Of a stretch of DNA of 64,000 bases, positions 1-7,901 are shown piece after piece. The notes beneath the pieces are model-generated. The model searched no databases. It worked only from the letters and a program-made list of their open reading frames with translations, and had not been told where the DNA came from. The position numbers were made by a program, and so were the translations under genes. How positions within the stretch are numbered: the first letter of the stretch is position 1; each line of letters starts with the position of its first letter. This stretch comes from Brachybacterium phenoliresistens (lineage in GTDB: Bacteria > Actinomycetota > Actinomycetes > Actinomycetales > Dermabacteraceae): positions 215,417-279,416 of the forward strand of contig NZ_KK069991.1 of assembly GCF_000576425.1 (NCBI RefSeq). Direction: 5' to 3'.

Positions 1-1505
1 TGAGCACCGCATATCTCATCGGCGTCGCCGTCCTGGCGATCGCCATCCTCCTGTTCACGGTCATGAAGCTGAGATGGCCGGCCTTCATCTCCCTCCTGTT
101 CGTCTCCGTCCTCACCGCGGTCCTCGCGGGCATCCCGATCCAGGACGTGATCCCCACCGTCATCGAGGGCATGGGAGGCACGCTCGGCAATGTCGCCCTG
201 CTGGTCGGCCTCGGCGCCATGCTCGGCGGCATCATCGAGAAGACCGGCGGCGCGGAGATCATCGCGCACCGCGCGGCGGAGGTCCTCGGCGAGAAGCGCC
301 TGGGCCCGGCCCTGCTGATCGCCTCGGGCCTGGTCGCGATCCCGATCTTCTTCGACGTCGCCTTCATCATCCTGGTGCCGATCATCTTCAGCTTCGCGAA
401 GGCCGCCGGGCATCGCTCGCCGATCGCCCTGGGCGCCCCGGTCGCGGTGCTCATGGTGTTCATCCACAACGCGGTGCCGCCGCACCCGGGGATCGTCGGC
501 TCCACCACGCTGCTGGGGCCGGAGCAGCTGGGCCTGGTGACCGTGCTGGGCATCCTGCTCGCGATCCCGATGGGCTTCCTGGTCTTCTTCCTGTCCGGAC
601 GCATCATGCGCAGCACCACCTTCTCGGTCTCGCCCGAGGTCGCGCAGAAGTACGCCGATGCGGGCGCGGCCCGGTTCGTGGCCGCCCGCGCGGGCGCGGT
701 CACCGTCCCGGCGGGCTCCGGCGGCTCCCGCGACGGCGGGTCCGGGTCCGGGGCGGGCGGTGCTCAGGGAGCATCGGCCGATGCCGACGCGTCGTCCGGC
801 GCCGACGCCGCCCCCGCGCGCCGCGTCACCGAGCCCTCGGCCGCGACGGTCATCGCGATGATCCTGCTGCCGATCCTGCTCATCGCCTGCGGCACCATCG
901 GAAAGGTGCTCCTGCCCGAGGGCTCGCCCGCCCTGAACGTGCTCTCCTTCCTCGGCGCCCCCGGCTTCGCCCTGCTCGTGGCGGGTCTGCTGTCGATGTA
1001 CGTGCTCGGCTTCCGCCACGGCTGGGGTCGCCAGGACCTCGCCGACGTCATGGACGGCGCCCTCGGCCCGGCCGCCATCGTCGTGTTCGTGACCGGCGCG
1101 GGCGGCGTGTTCGCGAAGGTGCTGACCGTCTCCGGGATCGGGACGGCCGTCTCGGGCCTGCTGGTCGACGCCGGGGTGCCGGTGCTGCTGCTGGCGTTCC
1201 TGCTCGCGCTGATCTTCAAGGTGGCGCAGGGCTCGGGCACCGTGGCGACGCTGACGGCCGCCGGGCTGGTGCAGTCCACGGTCCTCGCGGGCGACTTCTC
1301 CGCGATCCAGGTCGCGCTGATCATCCTCGCGATCGGCATGGGATCGCTCGCGCTGTCGCACATCAACGACTCCGGCTTCTGGATCATGACCCGCTTCCTG
1401 GGGCTGTCGGTCGCGGGCGGCCTGAAGACGTGGACGCTGATGTGCACCGTGCTCGGCTTCACCGGGATGGCGATCATCTCCCTGGCCTGGCTGATCGTCT
1501 CGTAG
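1..1505 (+). CDS. gntP: Gluconate/H+ symporter, GntP family (first base of start codon cut off)
   Basis: Integral membrane carrier of the GntP family, which takes up gluconate and related sugar acids with protons. The window opens on 'tg' followed in frame by Ser-Thr-Ala-Tyr-Leu, so the start codon is almost certainly the ATG or GTG whose first base lies just outside. From there the protein has about 501 residues, a little longer than the usual 440-460. The extra length is a Gly/Ala/Asp/Ser-rich low-complexity insert in the central cytoplasmic loop (about residues 235-280). Hydrophobic helices flank it on both sides, and family-like segments such as FDVAFIILVPI and LSHINDSGFW are present. A strong hairpin follows the stop codon. 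No gluconate kinase is visible, so the rest of the pathway may lie to the left. Confidence 0.9.
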   Translation, partial: STAYLIGVAVLAIAILLFTVMKLRWPAFISLLFVSVLTAVLAGIPIQDVIPTVIEGMGGTLGNVALLVGLGAMLGGIIEKTGGAEIIAHRAAEVLGEKRLGPALLIASGLVAIPIFFDVAFIILVPIIFSFAKAAGHRSPIALGAPVAVLMVFIHNAVPPHPGIVGSTTLLGPEQLGLVTVLGILLAIPMGFLVFFLSGRIMRSTTFSVSPEVAQKYADAGAARFVAARAGAVTVPAGSGGSRDGGSGSGAGGAQGASADADASSGADAAPARRVTEPSAATVIAMILLPILLIACGTIGKVLLPEGSPALNVLSFLGAPGFALLVAGLLSMYVLGFRHGWGRQDLADVMDGALGPAAIVVFVTGAGGVFAKVLTVSGIGTAVSGLLVDAGVPVLLLAFLLALIFKVAQGSGTVATLTAAGLVQSTVLAGDFSAIQVALIILAIGMGSLALSHINDSGFWIMTRFLGLSVAGGLKTWTLMCTVLGFTGMAIISLAWLIVS

Positions 1506-1550
1506 ATCCCCGGCGGATCCCGGAGGCCCCGGGCCGCCGCCGCCATCCGG

Positions 1551-1590
1551 AGGCCCCGGAGACGTTCCCGCGGGAACGCCTCCGGGGCCT
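1551..1590 (+). terminator. Rho-independent-type hairpin after gntP
   Basis: An 11-base arm (1551-1561) pairs with 1580-1590. Inside it lies a second perfect 8+8 palindrome, CGTTCCCG/CGGGAACG (1563-1578), separated only by an A/C mismatch. The structure begins about 45 bases after the gntP stop. There is no long T run, which is usual in such G+C-rich genomes. Confidence 0.8.
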
Positions 1591-1794
1591 TCGATCATGG
1601 TCCGCCCGCGCCATGGCGCGGCACAGGTCCCGGCCGTCGGCGGGGGAGCAGGCCGAGCATCCGCTGGTCCTCCCCACCCCGTGCTCGTCCACCGGCGGGT
1701 CCGGCGGCGTCGACCGTCGGTGCCCTCTGGTGGGATGGATCTGCGGCGGCGGCGATGGGGCTGTCGCCGGGGATCGGGGGACAGAGGTGCTCTC

Positions 1795-3393
1795 ATGAGC
1801 GAGACCAAGGGCGCGGACAGGACACGGACCGCCGCCGAGGGACCGGCATCGGCCGAGGGACGGGCAGCAGCTGAGGCACGGGCAGCGGCCGATGCCGCGA
1901 TCGGGCAGGTGACGCCGCTGAACCGGGAGGACGCCGAGCGGCTCGGCACGCGCATCCAGGCGCATGCCGCCCACATCGCCGAGGCGATGTGCGCGTTCCT
2001 GCTGCTCGTGGCGGAGTTCGAGTCCCGCGACGCCCTGCGCTGGTACGTCGGGCTGAAGTCGACGGCGCACTGGCTGGCGTGGGCCTGCTCGATGTCGCCG
2101 GGCACCGCCCGCGAGCACGTCCGGGTGGCGCGCGCCCTCCCGCGGATGCCCGCGACCGTCGAGGAGTTCCGGCGGGGCCGCCTGTCCTTCTCCAAGGTCC
2201 GCGAGATGACGCGCCTGGTGGGGCGGGTCGAGGAGGAGGCTCTGCTGGAGATGGCCCGATCGATGACCGCCTCGCAGCTGGCCCGCACCATCTCCGGCTT
2301 CCGGGCGGCCGAGGGCACCCGCATGCCCCAGGAGGCCGCCCGCGCGGCATCCTGGCGTGTCCGGGAGGACGGCATGGTCGAGCTCCGTGCGGTGCTCCCG
2401 GCGGAGGTCGGCGCCGAGATCGTGACAGCGCTGGATCTGGCTCTGCAGCGGGACGACGCCCCGATCGGGGAGGACGACGATGCCCGCTCCGCCCGCGCCG
2501 ACTTCGGCACCCCGGACATCCCGCAGCGCAAGGCCGATGCTCTCCTCGACCTGGCGCGCACCTACCTCGAGACCGCGCCGGCCGACTGCAGCGGGGAGGA
2601 CCGCCACCTGGTCCTGGTGCACGTCACGCCGGACGCCCTCGCCGCCGACGGCGTTCCCGCGGGAACGCCTGCCGCGCCGGGGGAGGAGCCCGCGGCGCCG
2701 AGCGATCCTCCCGCGCCGTCCCTGGACACCGGCGGGCACCGGGACCGGTGCGGGATCGTCGGGATGGGGCCGCTGGAGCCGGCCACGGCGCAGCGCCTGG
2801 CCTGCACCGGGATGCTGGCGCTGCTGGTCACGGACGAGGACGGGGAGGTCCTGCACCTGGGGCGCACGCGACGCCTGGCCTCGCCCGCCCAGCGCCGCGC
2901 CCTGCGCGCCACCCAGGGCACCTGCCAGTTCCCGGGCTGCCACCAGTCCCGGCATCTGGACGCCCACCACCTGGTGCCGTGGAGCGACGGCGGCAGCACC
3001 GACATCGAGGACCTGGTCCTGCTGTGCCGGCGCCACCACATGATGGTCCACGAGGGCGGGCTCACCCTGCACCGTCTGCGAGACGGCGGCGGGGAGGCCG
3101 CGGCCCGCGGAGCCTCCCGCTTCGAGGTCCGCGACCGCAGCGGTCGCCCGGTGCAGGCGTGGTGGCCGCATGTCCTCGAGCACGCCCGGGTGGCGCCGGC
3201 GGAGGTCGGGCACCCGCTGAAGATCATCGACGCCTCGACGCCGCCCCTGCACTGGGGCGCGGGCGACGTCCGGATCGCCCCGACCACCGGCGGCTACGAC
3301 TTCCACCGCGACGATGCCGTCTCGGGGCTGCTGAGCCGCCGCCCCGCCGAGGACGGGACGACGGCCGCGGCGACGGCGCCCGCCGGGCGCTGA
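1795..3393 (+). CDS. DUF222 domain protein with C-terminal HNH endonuclease motif
   Basis: A 532-residue member of the '13E12/DUF222-HNH' family that is highly multiplied in Actinobacteria; its function is unproven. The N-terminal 50 residues are Ala/Glu-rich. The DUF222 domain follows to about residue 300 (MCAFLLLVAEFE, WLAWACSMSPGTAREHV). A Pro/Ala linker comes next, then an HNH zinc-finger-like nuclease motif at about residues 375-430: Cys-x2-PGC, LDAHHLVPW, GGSTD, LCRRHH. All key Cys/His residues are intact, so it is not obviously dead. The ATG at 1795 is chosen because AGAGG lies 8 bases upstream; an open frame continues further upstream with poor composition. The coding sequence contains a perfect 20-bp palindrome (2650-2669) whose core matches the gntP terminator core. 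Confidence 0.9.
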   Translation: MSETKGADRTRTAAEGPASAEGRAAAEARAAADAAIGQVTPLNREDAERLGTRIQAHAAHIAEAMCAFLLLVAEFESRDALRWYVGLKSTAHWLAWACSMSPGTAREHVRVARALPRMPATVEEFRRGRLSFSKVREMTRLVGRVEEEALLEMARSMTASQLARTISGFRAAEGTRMPQEAARAASWRVREDGMVELRAVLPAEVGAEIVTALDLALQRDDAPIGEDDDARSARADFGTPDIPQRKADALLDLARTYLETAPADCSGEDRHLVLVHVTPDALAADGVPAGTPAAPGEEPAAPSDPPAPSLDTGGHRDRCGIVGMGPLEPATAQRLACTGMLALLVTDEDGEVLHLGRTRRLASPAQRRALRATQGTCQFPGCHQSRHLDAHHLVPWSDGGSTDIEDLVLLCRRHHMMVHEGGLTLHRLRDGGGEAAARGASRFEVRDRSGRPVQAWWPHVLEHARVAPAEVGHPLKIIDASTPPLHWGAGDVRIAPTTGGYDFHRDDAVSGLLSRRPAEDGTTAAATAPAGR

Positions 3394-3401
3394 CCTCGCC
3401 G

Positions 3402-3420
3402 GCCGGTATCTGCGACCGGC
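3402..3420. terminator. Small hairpin between convergent genes
   Basis: GCCGGT (3402-3407) pairs with ACCGGC (3415-3420) across a 7-base loop, in the 53-bp gap between the convergent DUF222 gene and the small gene on the minus strand. It could serve either direction. It is weak and lacks a T run. Confidence 0.4.
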
Positions 3421-3446
3421 GTCGCCGCCCGACGGGCCGGGCGCCG

Positions 3447-3770
3447 TCAGCGGCTGGTCTCGACCAGGCGCTCGAAGACGAACTCGTAGGGCAGGTAGGA
3501 CACGTCGTACTCGTGGCCGGGCTGGTGGGGCATCAGCTGCGACATCTGGATCAGCCGCCAGCCGGCGAGCAGCGCATCCAGACCGGTGCGGAAGGGCGGC
3601 TCGTCGCTGTCGCCCATCGTCGGGCGGGATCGGCCGGTGCCGTCGTAGCGGCTCCAGCCGATCACCTCGGAGTCGAGGGCGGAGGTGCCCAGGTAGAGGA
3701 TGAGCACCTGCTGGCGCAGATGCGGGTCGATCGGCTTCGCGGCGAAGGATTCGTCGACGGAGAGGGTCAT
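3447..3770 (-). CDS. Hypothetical protein downstream of the dioxygenase
   Basis: A soluble 107-residue protein that I do not recognise. It has no signal peptide or membrane segment. It is rich in aromatic residues towards the C-terminus (YDVSYLPYEFVFERLVE) and has a Leu/Ile-rich core. The ATG at 3770 is preceded by AGGA 8-9 bases upstream. It follows the dioxygenase gene on the same strand after 74 bp, so the two are probably co-transcribed and under the divergent AraC regulator. A role as partner or accessory to the oxygenase is inference from position only. Confidence 0.75.
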   Translation of the reverse strand: MTLSVDESFAAKPIDPHLRQQVLILYLGTSALDSEVIGWSRYDGTGRSRPTMGDSDEPPFRTGLDALLAGWRLIQMSQLMPHQPGHEYDVSYLPYEFVFERLVETSR

Positions 3771-3844
3771 GATGGTCCTGTTCTTCTGGTCGGAGAGTTG
3801 CTGTCGAGCCGGGCGGCGGAGGGGCGAGGGGCGGGTCGCCCGGG

Positions 3845-4723
3845 TCAGAGACCCCAGCCCCCTGCGGTGGCGTTCGATCCCAGGCGCACGTCCGTGGCGC
3901 CGGGCGCGACGAACTGCGGGCGCAGCTGCTCGCGGGTCAGGTAGTTGTCGATGTCGAACAGCTGGTCGCCGGTCAGCACGCGCCAGAGCTTCGCCCGGTT
4001 GACCAGCTCGAGACGGCCCTCGTTCGCGTTCGTCCACCCGAAGGAGGTCCGCAGCGTCTCGACGACAGCCGGATCGTCGATGTCATCGGTGTTCCACAGG
4101 CGCAGCTGGCGGACCGTCGGGTTGAAGCGGATCTTGAACATGTAGCGCGCGACGTCGGAGTCGTTGCGGCGCCCGCCGTGCCAGATGCCGTGATGGAGGA
4201 AGACGACGGTGCCGGCAGGACAGGTGAGGCGGGTCTGCCCGGCCAGGTTCTGGTAGCGGCCGATGCCGGTCTGGTTGATCCGGCGCAGATGGGTGCCCGG
4301 CACGCTCAGCGTCCCGCCCTGCTCCAGGGTGACCTCCCGCGGGTAGTACATCAGCTGCATGTCGAAGGCGTCGGTGCGGGTGTCGAGGATGGCGTCGCCG
4401 TGCATGTTCTGCGCCTCCCCGCCGCGCGGCGGGCGGATGTGCACGGCGTGATGGTCGATCACCGGGTCCGGACCCACCAGGCTCTGCACCGCCCCGGCGA
4501 TCGCCGGGAGGTCCAGCAGCTCGCGGACGAAGGTGCCGGTGGGGAACGCCGTGTCCAGGGGCGTGCCGTAGGGGTAGCCGGGGATCCCGGCGTCGAGGAC
4601 CTCGATGGCCCGCTCGTTCATCTCCTCCGGGACCACCGCCTGGAGGGCGAAGGCGCCGTGCGAGACGAAATGGGCCATTTCCACCGAGCTGAGCAGATGT
4701 TCGCGGTCGACCGTCGCAGTCAT
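3845..4723 (-). CDS. Phytanoyl-CoA dioxygenase (PhyH)-family Fe(II)/2-oxoglutarate oxygenase
   Basis: A 292-residue cytosolic enzyme with the double-stranded beta-helix of PhyH-type oxygenases. These hydroxylate or otherwise oxidise small organic substrates using Fe(II), O2 and 2-oxoglutarate. The facial triad is visible: HGD at residues 108-110 supplies His and Asp, and WH at 181-182 supplies the distal His, followed by GGRRN with a candidate Arg for 2-oxoglutarate. DHHAVHIRPPRGG just before the HxD is typical of the family. The start ATG has AAAGGA six bases upstream. It is divergent from an AraC regulator across 137 bp, which suggests inducible expression by a small molecule. The substrate cannot be read from the sequence; catabolic and secondary-metabolite roles are both possible. 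Confidence 0.85.
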   Translation of the reverse strand: MTATVDREHLLSSVEMAHFVSHGAFALQAVVPEEMNERAIEVLDAGIPGYPYGTPLDTAFPTGTFVRELLDLPAIAGAVQSLVGPDPVIDHHAVHIRPPRGGEAQNMHGDAILDTRTDAFDMQLMYYPREVTLEQGGTLSVPGTHLRRINQTGIGRYQNLAGQTRLTCPAGTVVFLHHGIWHGGRRNDSDVARYMFKIRFNPTVRQLRLWNTDDIDDPAVVETLRTSFGWTNANEGRLELVNRAKLWRVLTGDQLFDIDNYLTREQLRPQFVAPGATDVRLGSNATAGGWGL

Positions 4724-4848
4724 GACGGGTCCTTTCCGAGGGGCGTGTCGTAGTCCGTGCAGGTCGGCGCGAGATCGGGGCGACGCTGCGGATCCACCGT
4801 AGGCAGGGCCGCCCCCGTGGCGGATGGTGCTCATCCGGCCGATGCTGG

Positions 4849-4860
4849 TTCAATTCCTGC
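4849..4860 (+). promoter_or_regulatory. Candidate leaderless -10 box for the AraC gene
   Basis: TTCAAT at 4849-4854 lies exactly 6 bases before the ATG at 4861, and no Shine-Dalgarno motif is present. This spacing recurs at other starts in the window and would place the transcript start at or next to the A of ATG. The box is imperfect, so the call is inference. Confidence 0.45.
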
Positions 4861-5685
4861 ATGAGCATGCCGACGGCGGAGCCAGCCCCTCTGGACCTGA
4901 CCTCCCCGCCGGAGGTCCGGAACATCGGCCGCAGCACCCATGGCGTGCAGCGCGACGAGGAGGAGTTCCAGCTCCCCGAGCTGTGGTCCCTGCACCTGTA
5001 CGAGTACGACGCCGTGCTCGAGGTGGACGGCGTCGAGCACGGGATCACCCCCGGATCGGTCTCTCTCGTGCCGCCGGCCTGCCGGATCCGCTACCGCTAT
5101 CGCGGCCCGTCGACCCACCTCTACGCCCATCTGCGCGGGGACCCGATCGCGTCCCCGGGCACCGGCGCGGCCGGCGGGCGTCCCGGTCCGGGCGGGCGGC
5201 TGGAGGTCGTGATGCGACCCGGGGCGGAACTGCCGGCGATCACGGACCTCATGACCTCGGCGATCGCCTCCGCCGTCACCCGTCCCGCCCGCACCCGTGC
5301 CGACATCTGGATGGCGCTGCTGCGCCTGGACGAGAGGCCGCGCAGCAGCGACGGGCGCCCGGCCCGCAGCCATGCGAGCGCGGCGATGTCCTACATCGAG
5401 TCGCGGCTGTCGGAGCCGCCGACCGTCCCCGAGGTCGCCGCCCACGTGGGGATCTCGGCCAACCACCTGACCCGGGTGTTCCGCGGCGAGCTGTCCGAGT
5501 CTGTGGTCGCCTACATCCGGCGACGCCGGATCGACCATGCCCGGCGGCTGCTGACCAGCAGCACCATGTCGATCCCGGCGATCGCGGCCAGCGTCGGCTT
5601 CAGCGATCTGCAGGCGTTCAACAAGGCGTGCCGGGCCGTCACCGGCGCCTCCCCGCGCGCTCTTCGCCGCAGCGCGCGGGAGTGA
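4861..5685 (+). CDS. AraC-family transcriptional regulator
   Basis: A 274-residue regulator. The N-terminal half (about 20-150) is cupin-like (YEYDAVLEVDGVEHGITPGSVSLVPP) and would bind an effector. The C-terminal 100 residues form the double helix-turn-helix of AraC/XylS (VPEVAAHVGISANHLTRVF, then IPAIAASVGFSDLQAFNKA and a P-R-x-L-R ending). It is divergent from the Fe(II) dioxygenase and small gene, its most likely targets. No Shine-Dalgarno motif is seen before the ATG, but a -10-like box lies 6 bases upstream. The gene ends 15 bp from the convergent GntR gene. Confidence 0.9.
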   Translation: MSMPTAEPAPLDLTSPPEVRNIGRSTHGVQRDEEEFQLPELWSLHLYEYDAVLEVDGVEHGITPGSVSLVPPACRIRYRYRGPSTHLYAHLRGDPIASPGTGAAGGRPGPGGRLEVVMRPGAELPAITDLMTSAIASAVTRPARTRADIWMALLRLDERPRSSDGRPARSHASAAMSYIESRLSEPPTVPEVAAHVGISANHLTRVFRGELSESVVAYIRRRRIDHARRLLTSSTMSIPAIAASVGFSDLQAFNKACRAVTGASPRALRRSARE

Positions 5686-5700
5686 CCGAGCGACCGCGGC

Positions 5701-6390
5701 CTACTCCTGCGCGGCCTCCTGCATGCCGCCCGAGCGCTCGCCGACCGCCTCGAGGTGCGTGCGCAGGGTCTGCAGCGCGCCGTCGTGGTTGCGCTCCTGG
5801 ACCCGCGCCAGGACCGCGGCGTGCTCGGCGATCGCCTCGGCGGAGTCGATCTGCCCGGGGCCCGCGGACCAGGTCTGCCGCATCCGATGCGCGTGCGCAT
5901 GGATGGTCTCGCGCATGGAGTCCAGGAAACGGTTCCCGGCGTGGCGGAAGATCGCCTCGTGGAAGGCGGCATCGGCCAGGAAGTACTCGTGGATCAGCTC
6001 GTAGGGCGGCTCGTCGGTCTCGGCGATCCGATCGGCCAGCGCCTGGTGCGCGGCATGGGCCTCGACCAGGTCGGCGGTGAGCTCCTCCCAGTGCGCGAAG
6101 GCGCGGGTCATCGCCGCGGTCTCGATGACCACGCGGGCGTCGATGAGCTCCGCGATCTGCTGCGGGGTCAGCGGTTCGGCGACGACGTAGCCCTTGAGCG
6201 CCTGGTAGCGGATCAGCCCGGATCTCTCGAGCGCCACGAGCGCCTCGCGCACCGGGGTGGGGGAGACGTCGAGATCCCGGGCCAGGCCGTCGATGCTGAG
6301 CCGGGCACCAGGGCGCCAGCTCCCCTGGGTCAGCCGGTCCAGGATCATCTCCTGGACCTCGGCACGCAGCACCTGCCGCTTGACACTCAT
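5701..6390 (-). CDS. GntR-family regulator, FadR subfamily (FCD effector domain)
   Basis: A 229-residue repressor-type regulator. A winged helix covers about residues 8-75 (MILDRLTQGSWRPGARLS, LDVSPTPVREALVALERSGLI). An all-helical FCD domain follows (about 80-215), with the typical metal/ligand-binding pattern: Asp at VIETAAM, YFLADAAFHEAI and EHAAVLARV. The ATG at 6390 has GGGAG five bases upstream; an in-frame GTG two codons earlier overlaps that motif and is rejected. The family often controls sugar-acid or carboxylate catabolism, so the gluconate permease at the left edge is a possible but distant target. It probably regulates itself through the inverted repeat at 6449-6471. Confidence 0.88.
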   Translation of the reverse strand: MSVKRQVLRAEVQEMILDRLTQGSWRPGARLSIDGLARDLDVSPTPVREALVALERSGLIRYQALKGYVVAEPLTPQQIAELIDARVVIETAAMTRAFAHWEELTADLVEAHAAHQALADRIAETDEPPYELIHEYFLADAAFHEAIFRHAGNRFLDSMRETIHAHAHRMRQTWSAGPGQIDSAEAIAEHAAVLARVQERNHDGALQTLRTHLEAVGERSGGMQEAAQE

Positions 6391-6448
6391 GAGCACTCCC
6401 GGGGTCTGCCCCGGTGCCCGCCGATGGGCGCCGGGAACGATGGTCCAT

Positions 6449-6471
6449 GAATCTTATGGGATACAGGATTC
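6449..6471. promoter_or_regulatory. Candidate GntR/FCD operator
   Basis: GAATC (6449-6453) and GATTC (6467-6471) flank TTATGGGATACAG, an unusually A+T-rich stretch about 60 bases upstream of the GntR start. FCD-type regulators bind short inverted repeats of this size. Autoregulation is inferred; no experimental consensus was checked. Confidence 0.4.
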
Positions 6472-6523
6472 TCCTCCCGATCCTGTCCGTCCGCGGCGGC
6501 ACGAGGCGAGGCGCCGGCGCGGT

Positions 6524-7384
6524 TCAGGCGAGCGGGAGCCCGGAGTCCGCCCGCGCGAGCCGATCGTGCAGGTCGATCACCTGGCGCTCGGACGCGCTCG
6601 GCGCGGGGCCGTGGGCGGACTCCCGCCGGGTGACGGCGAACGGGTCGCAGCACCGTTCGTAGTCCCGTACCCAGGCTCGCAGCCGCTCGGCCTCCGCCGG
6701 GGCTCGCGCCGGCCAGGTCACGCGCGGCGCCGCCGTGCCGGCCCGCCACGGCTTCGGGGTCAGCCGCGCCCGGAAGGAGCCGTCGGAGCGGCACAGGGTG
6801 ACGTACAGCGGATCGCTGCCCAGCTCCTCGAGCAGCTGCCGCGCGCGTTCGCCTCCGGGCTGCGCCTCAGCGCCGGTGACCAGTACACGGAATCCGGCGC
6901 GGGTGCGGTGTACCTGCACCCCGAGGTCGGGGTGGGCGGCGACGAACTCCTCGAACACGGCGCGGGCGGCGGCCTCCTGCGCCGGGGCGCGGCGCAGGAT
7001 CCGATCCAGCAGGCTCCCGCGCGGTGCCGGCCGGCGTGCCGGGTGGCGGCGCACGGGGAGGTCGACGTCGGCGATGAGCACGGCGTCGGTGGAGAGGATC
7101 TGCGCGCCGTAGCGGTTGCGGGTGATCGTGGCCAGCAGCGTGCCGTCCCCGTCGCGGATCTCCTCGAGGAGCTCCTCGCGCAGCGGGCCGCGCGGGTAGT
7201 ACCAGGCGGCGTCGCCGCGGCCCGGACCTCCTGCGGCGAGGATCGCCTGCAGCCGGGAGCGCGCCGCCGCGCGGGCGTCCTCCTCGGAGGTGGTCGAGCT
7301 GCCCCAGATGCGCAGGCGGATGTCGCGGCCGTCGACGTGCGCAGGCTGCTCGGCCGGCGCCCAATGGCGCGGGGGAGTCCTCAT
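6524..7384 (-). CDS. Conserved-looking hypothetical protein
   Basis: A soluble 286-residue protein of unknown function, with no signal peptide or membrane span. The N-terminal part has an ordered pattern (LRIWGSSTTSEEDARAAARS, YYPRGPLREELLEEI, TRNRYGAQILSTDAVLIADVD). The repeated Asp at the end of that stretch and a later VHRTRAGFRVLVTG could belong to a nucleotide- or metal-binding fold. Two Cys (ERCCDPF) lie near the C-terminus. The ATG at 7384 is the first start in the frame. A two-helix membrane protein gene ends upstream of it on the same strand across a 74-bp gap. I recognise the general look of a widespread conserved family but cannot name a function. Confidence 0.75.
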   Translation of the reverse strand: MRTPPRHWAPAEQPAHVDGRDIRLRIWGSSTTSEEDARAAARSRLQAILAAGGPGRGDAAWYYPRGPLREELLEEIRDGDGTLLATITRNRYGAQILSTDAVLIADVDLPVRRHPARRPAPRGSLLDRILRRAPAQEAAARAVFEEFVAAHPDLGVQVHRTRAGFRVLVTGAEAQPGGERARQLLEELGSDPLYVTLCRSDGSFRARLTPKPWRAGTAAPRVTWPARAPAEAERLRAWVRDYERCCDPFAVTRRESAHGPAPSASERQVIDLHDRLARADSGLPLA

Positions 7385-7458
7385 GCGCCCTGCCTACCAC
7401 GCCCGGCGGCGGGGCGACAGGTGCCGTGCGCGAGCGCGCGCGATCGAGTGCGGGAGGA

Positions 7459-7656
7459 TCAGCGGTCGCGCAGCCGCACCACGGCCAGGATCAGCAGGGT
7501 GACGGAGACGGCGGCGAGACCGATGGCCAGGGGCAGGCTCGCGGGACTGCCGAGGGAGATCGCCAGCAGCCCGGCCACCAGGACCACGCAGGCGATGGCG
7601 ACCAGGAGACCCGGCAGTGCCCGTCGTACCTTGTATCGGCGCGTCTCCACCGTCAT
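7459..7656 (-). CDS. Small membrane protein, two helices
   Basis: A 65-residue protein with a basic N-terminus (TRRYKVRRA), two hydrophobic helices (about 14-32 and 39-58) and an Arg-rich end. Composition and topology are those of a real small membrane protein rather than a chance frame. No homologous function is recognised. It may be co-transcribed with the hypothetical gene at 6524-7384. Confidence 0.65.
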   Translation of the reverse strand: MTVETRRYKVRRALPGLLVAIACVVLVAGLLAISLGSPASLPLAIGLAAVSVTLLILAVVRLRDR

Positions 7657-7813
7657 CCTCGTCCCCCTCGGTCGCTCCGGGGACCGGTGTCCCCCTGATG
7701 GTCCCCAGGAGCCAGCCTAGGCACCCCGCCTGCCGAGCACCACCACCCCTGGTCCCGTCTCTCGCGCCGTCGAGGTGGACCTGGGTCCCGCCGCGCGGCG
7801 CCGGCCCGCCGGG

Positions 7814-7868
7814 ATGCCCGCGCCGGGGTGCCCGCGCCGGAATGCCGCGCCGGGGTGCCCGCGCTGCG
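7814..7868. repeat. Short imperfect tandem repeat
   Basis: About four copies of a 13-15 base unit (core TGCCCGCGCCGG) stand head to tail in the 245-bp gap before the beta-lactamase-like gene. No start codon with a good reading frame sits in it. Repeats like these expand by slippage; any regulatory role is unknown. The rest of the gap shows nothing else. Confidence 0.6.
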
Positions 7869-7901
7869 ATGCCGTCGTCGTGCCCGGTACCGTCGGGACG
7901 C

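Noticed and set aside
4841-4867. tRNA-like T-loop GGTTCAATTCC
   Set aside because: The flanking five bases do not pair properly, and no anticodon arm or acceptor stem can be built. The site fits a leaderless -10 box instead.
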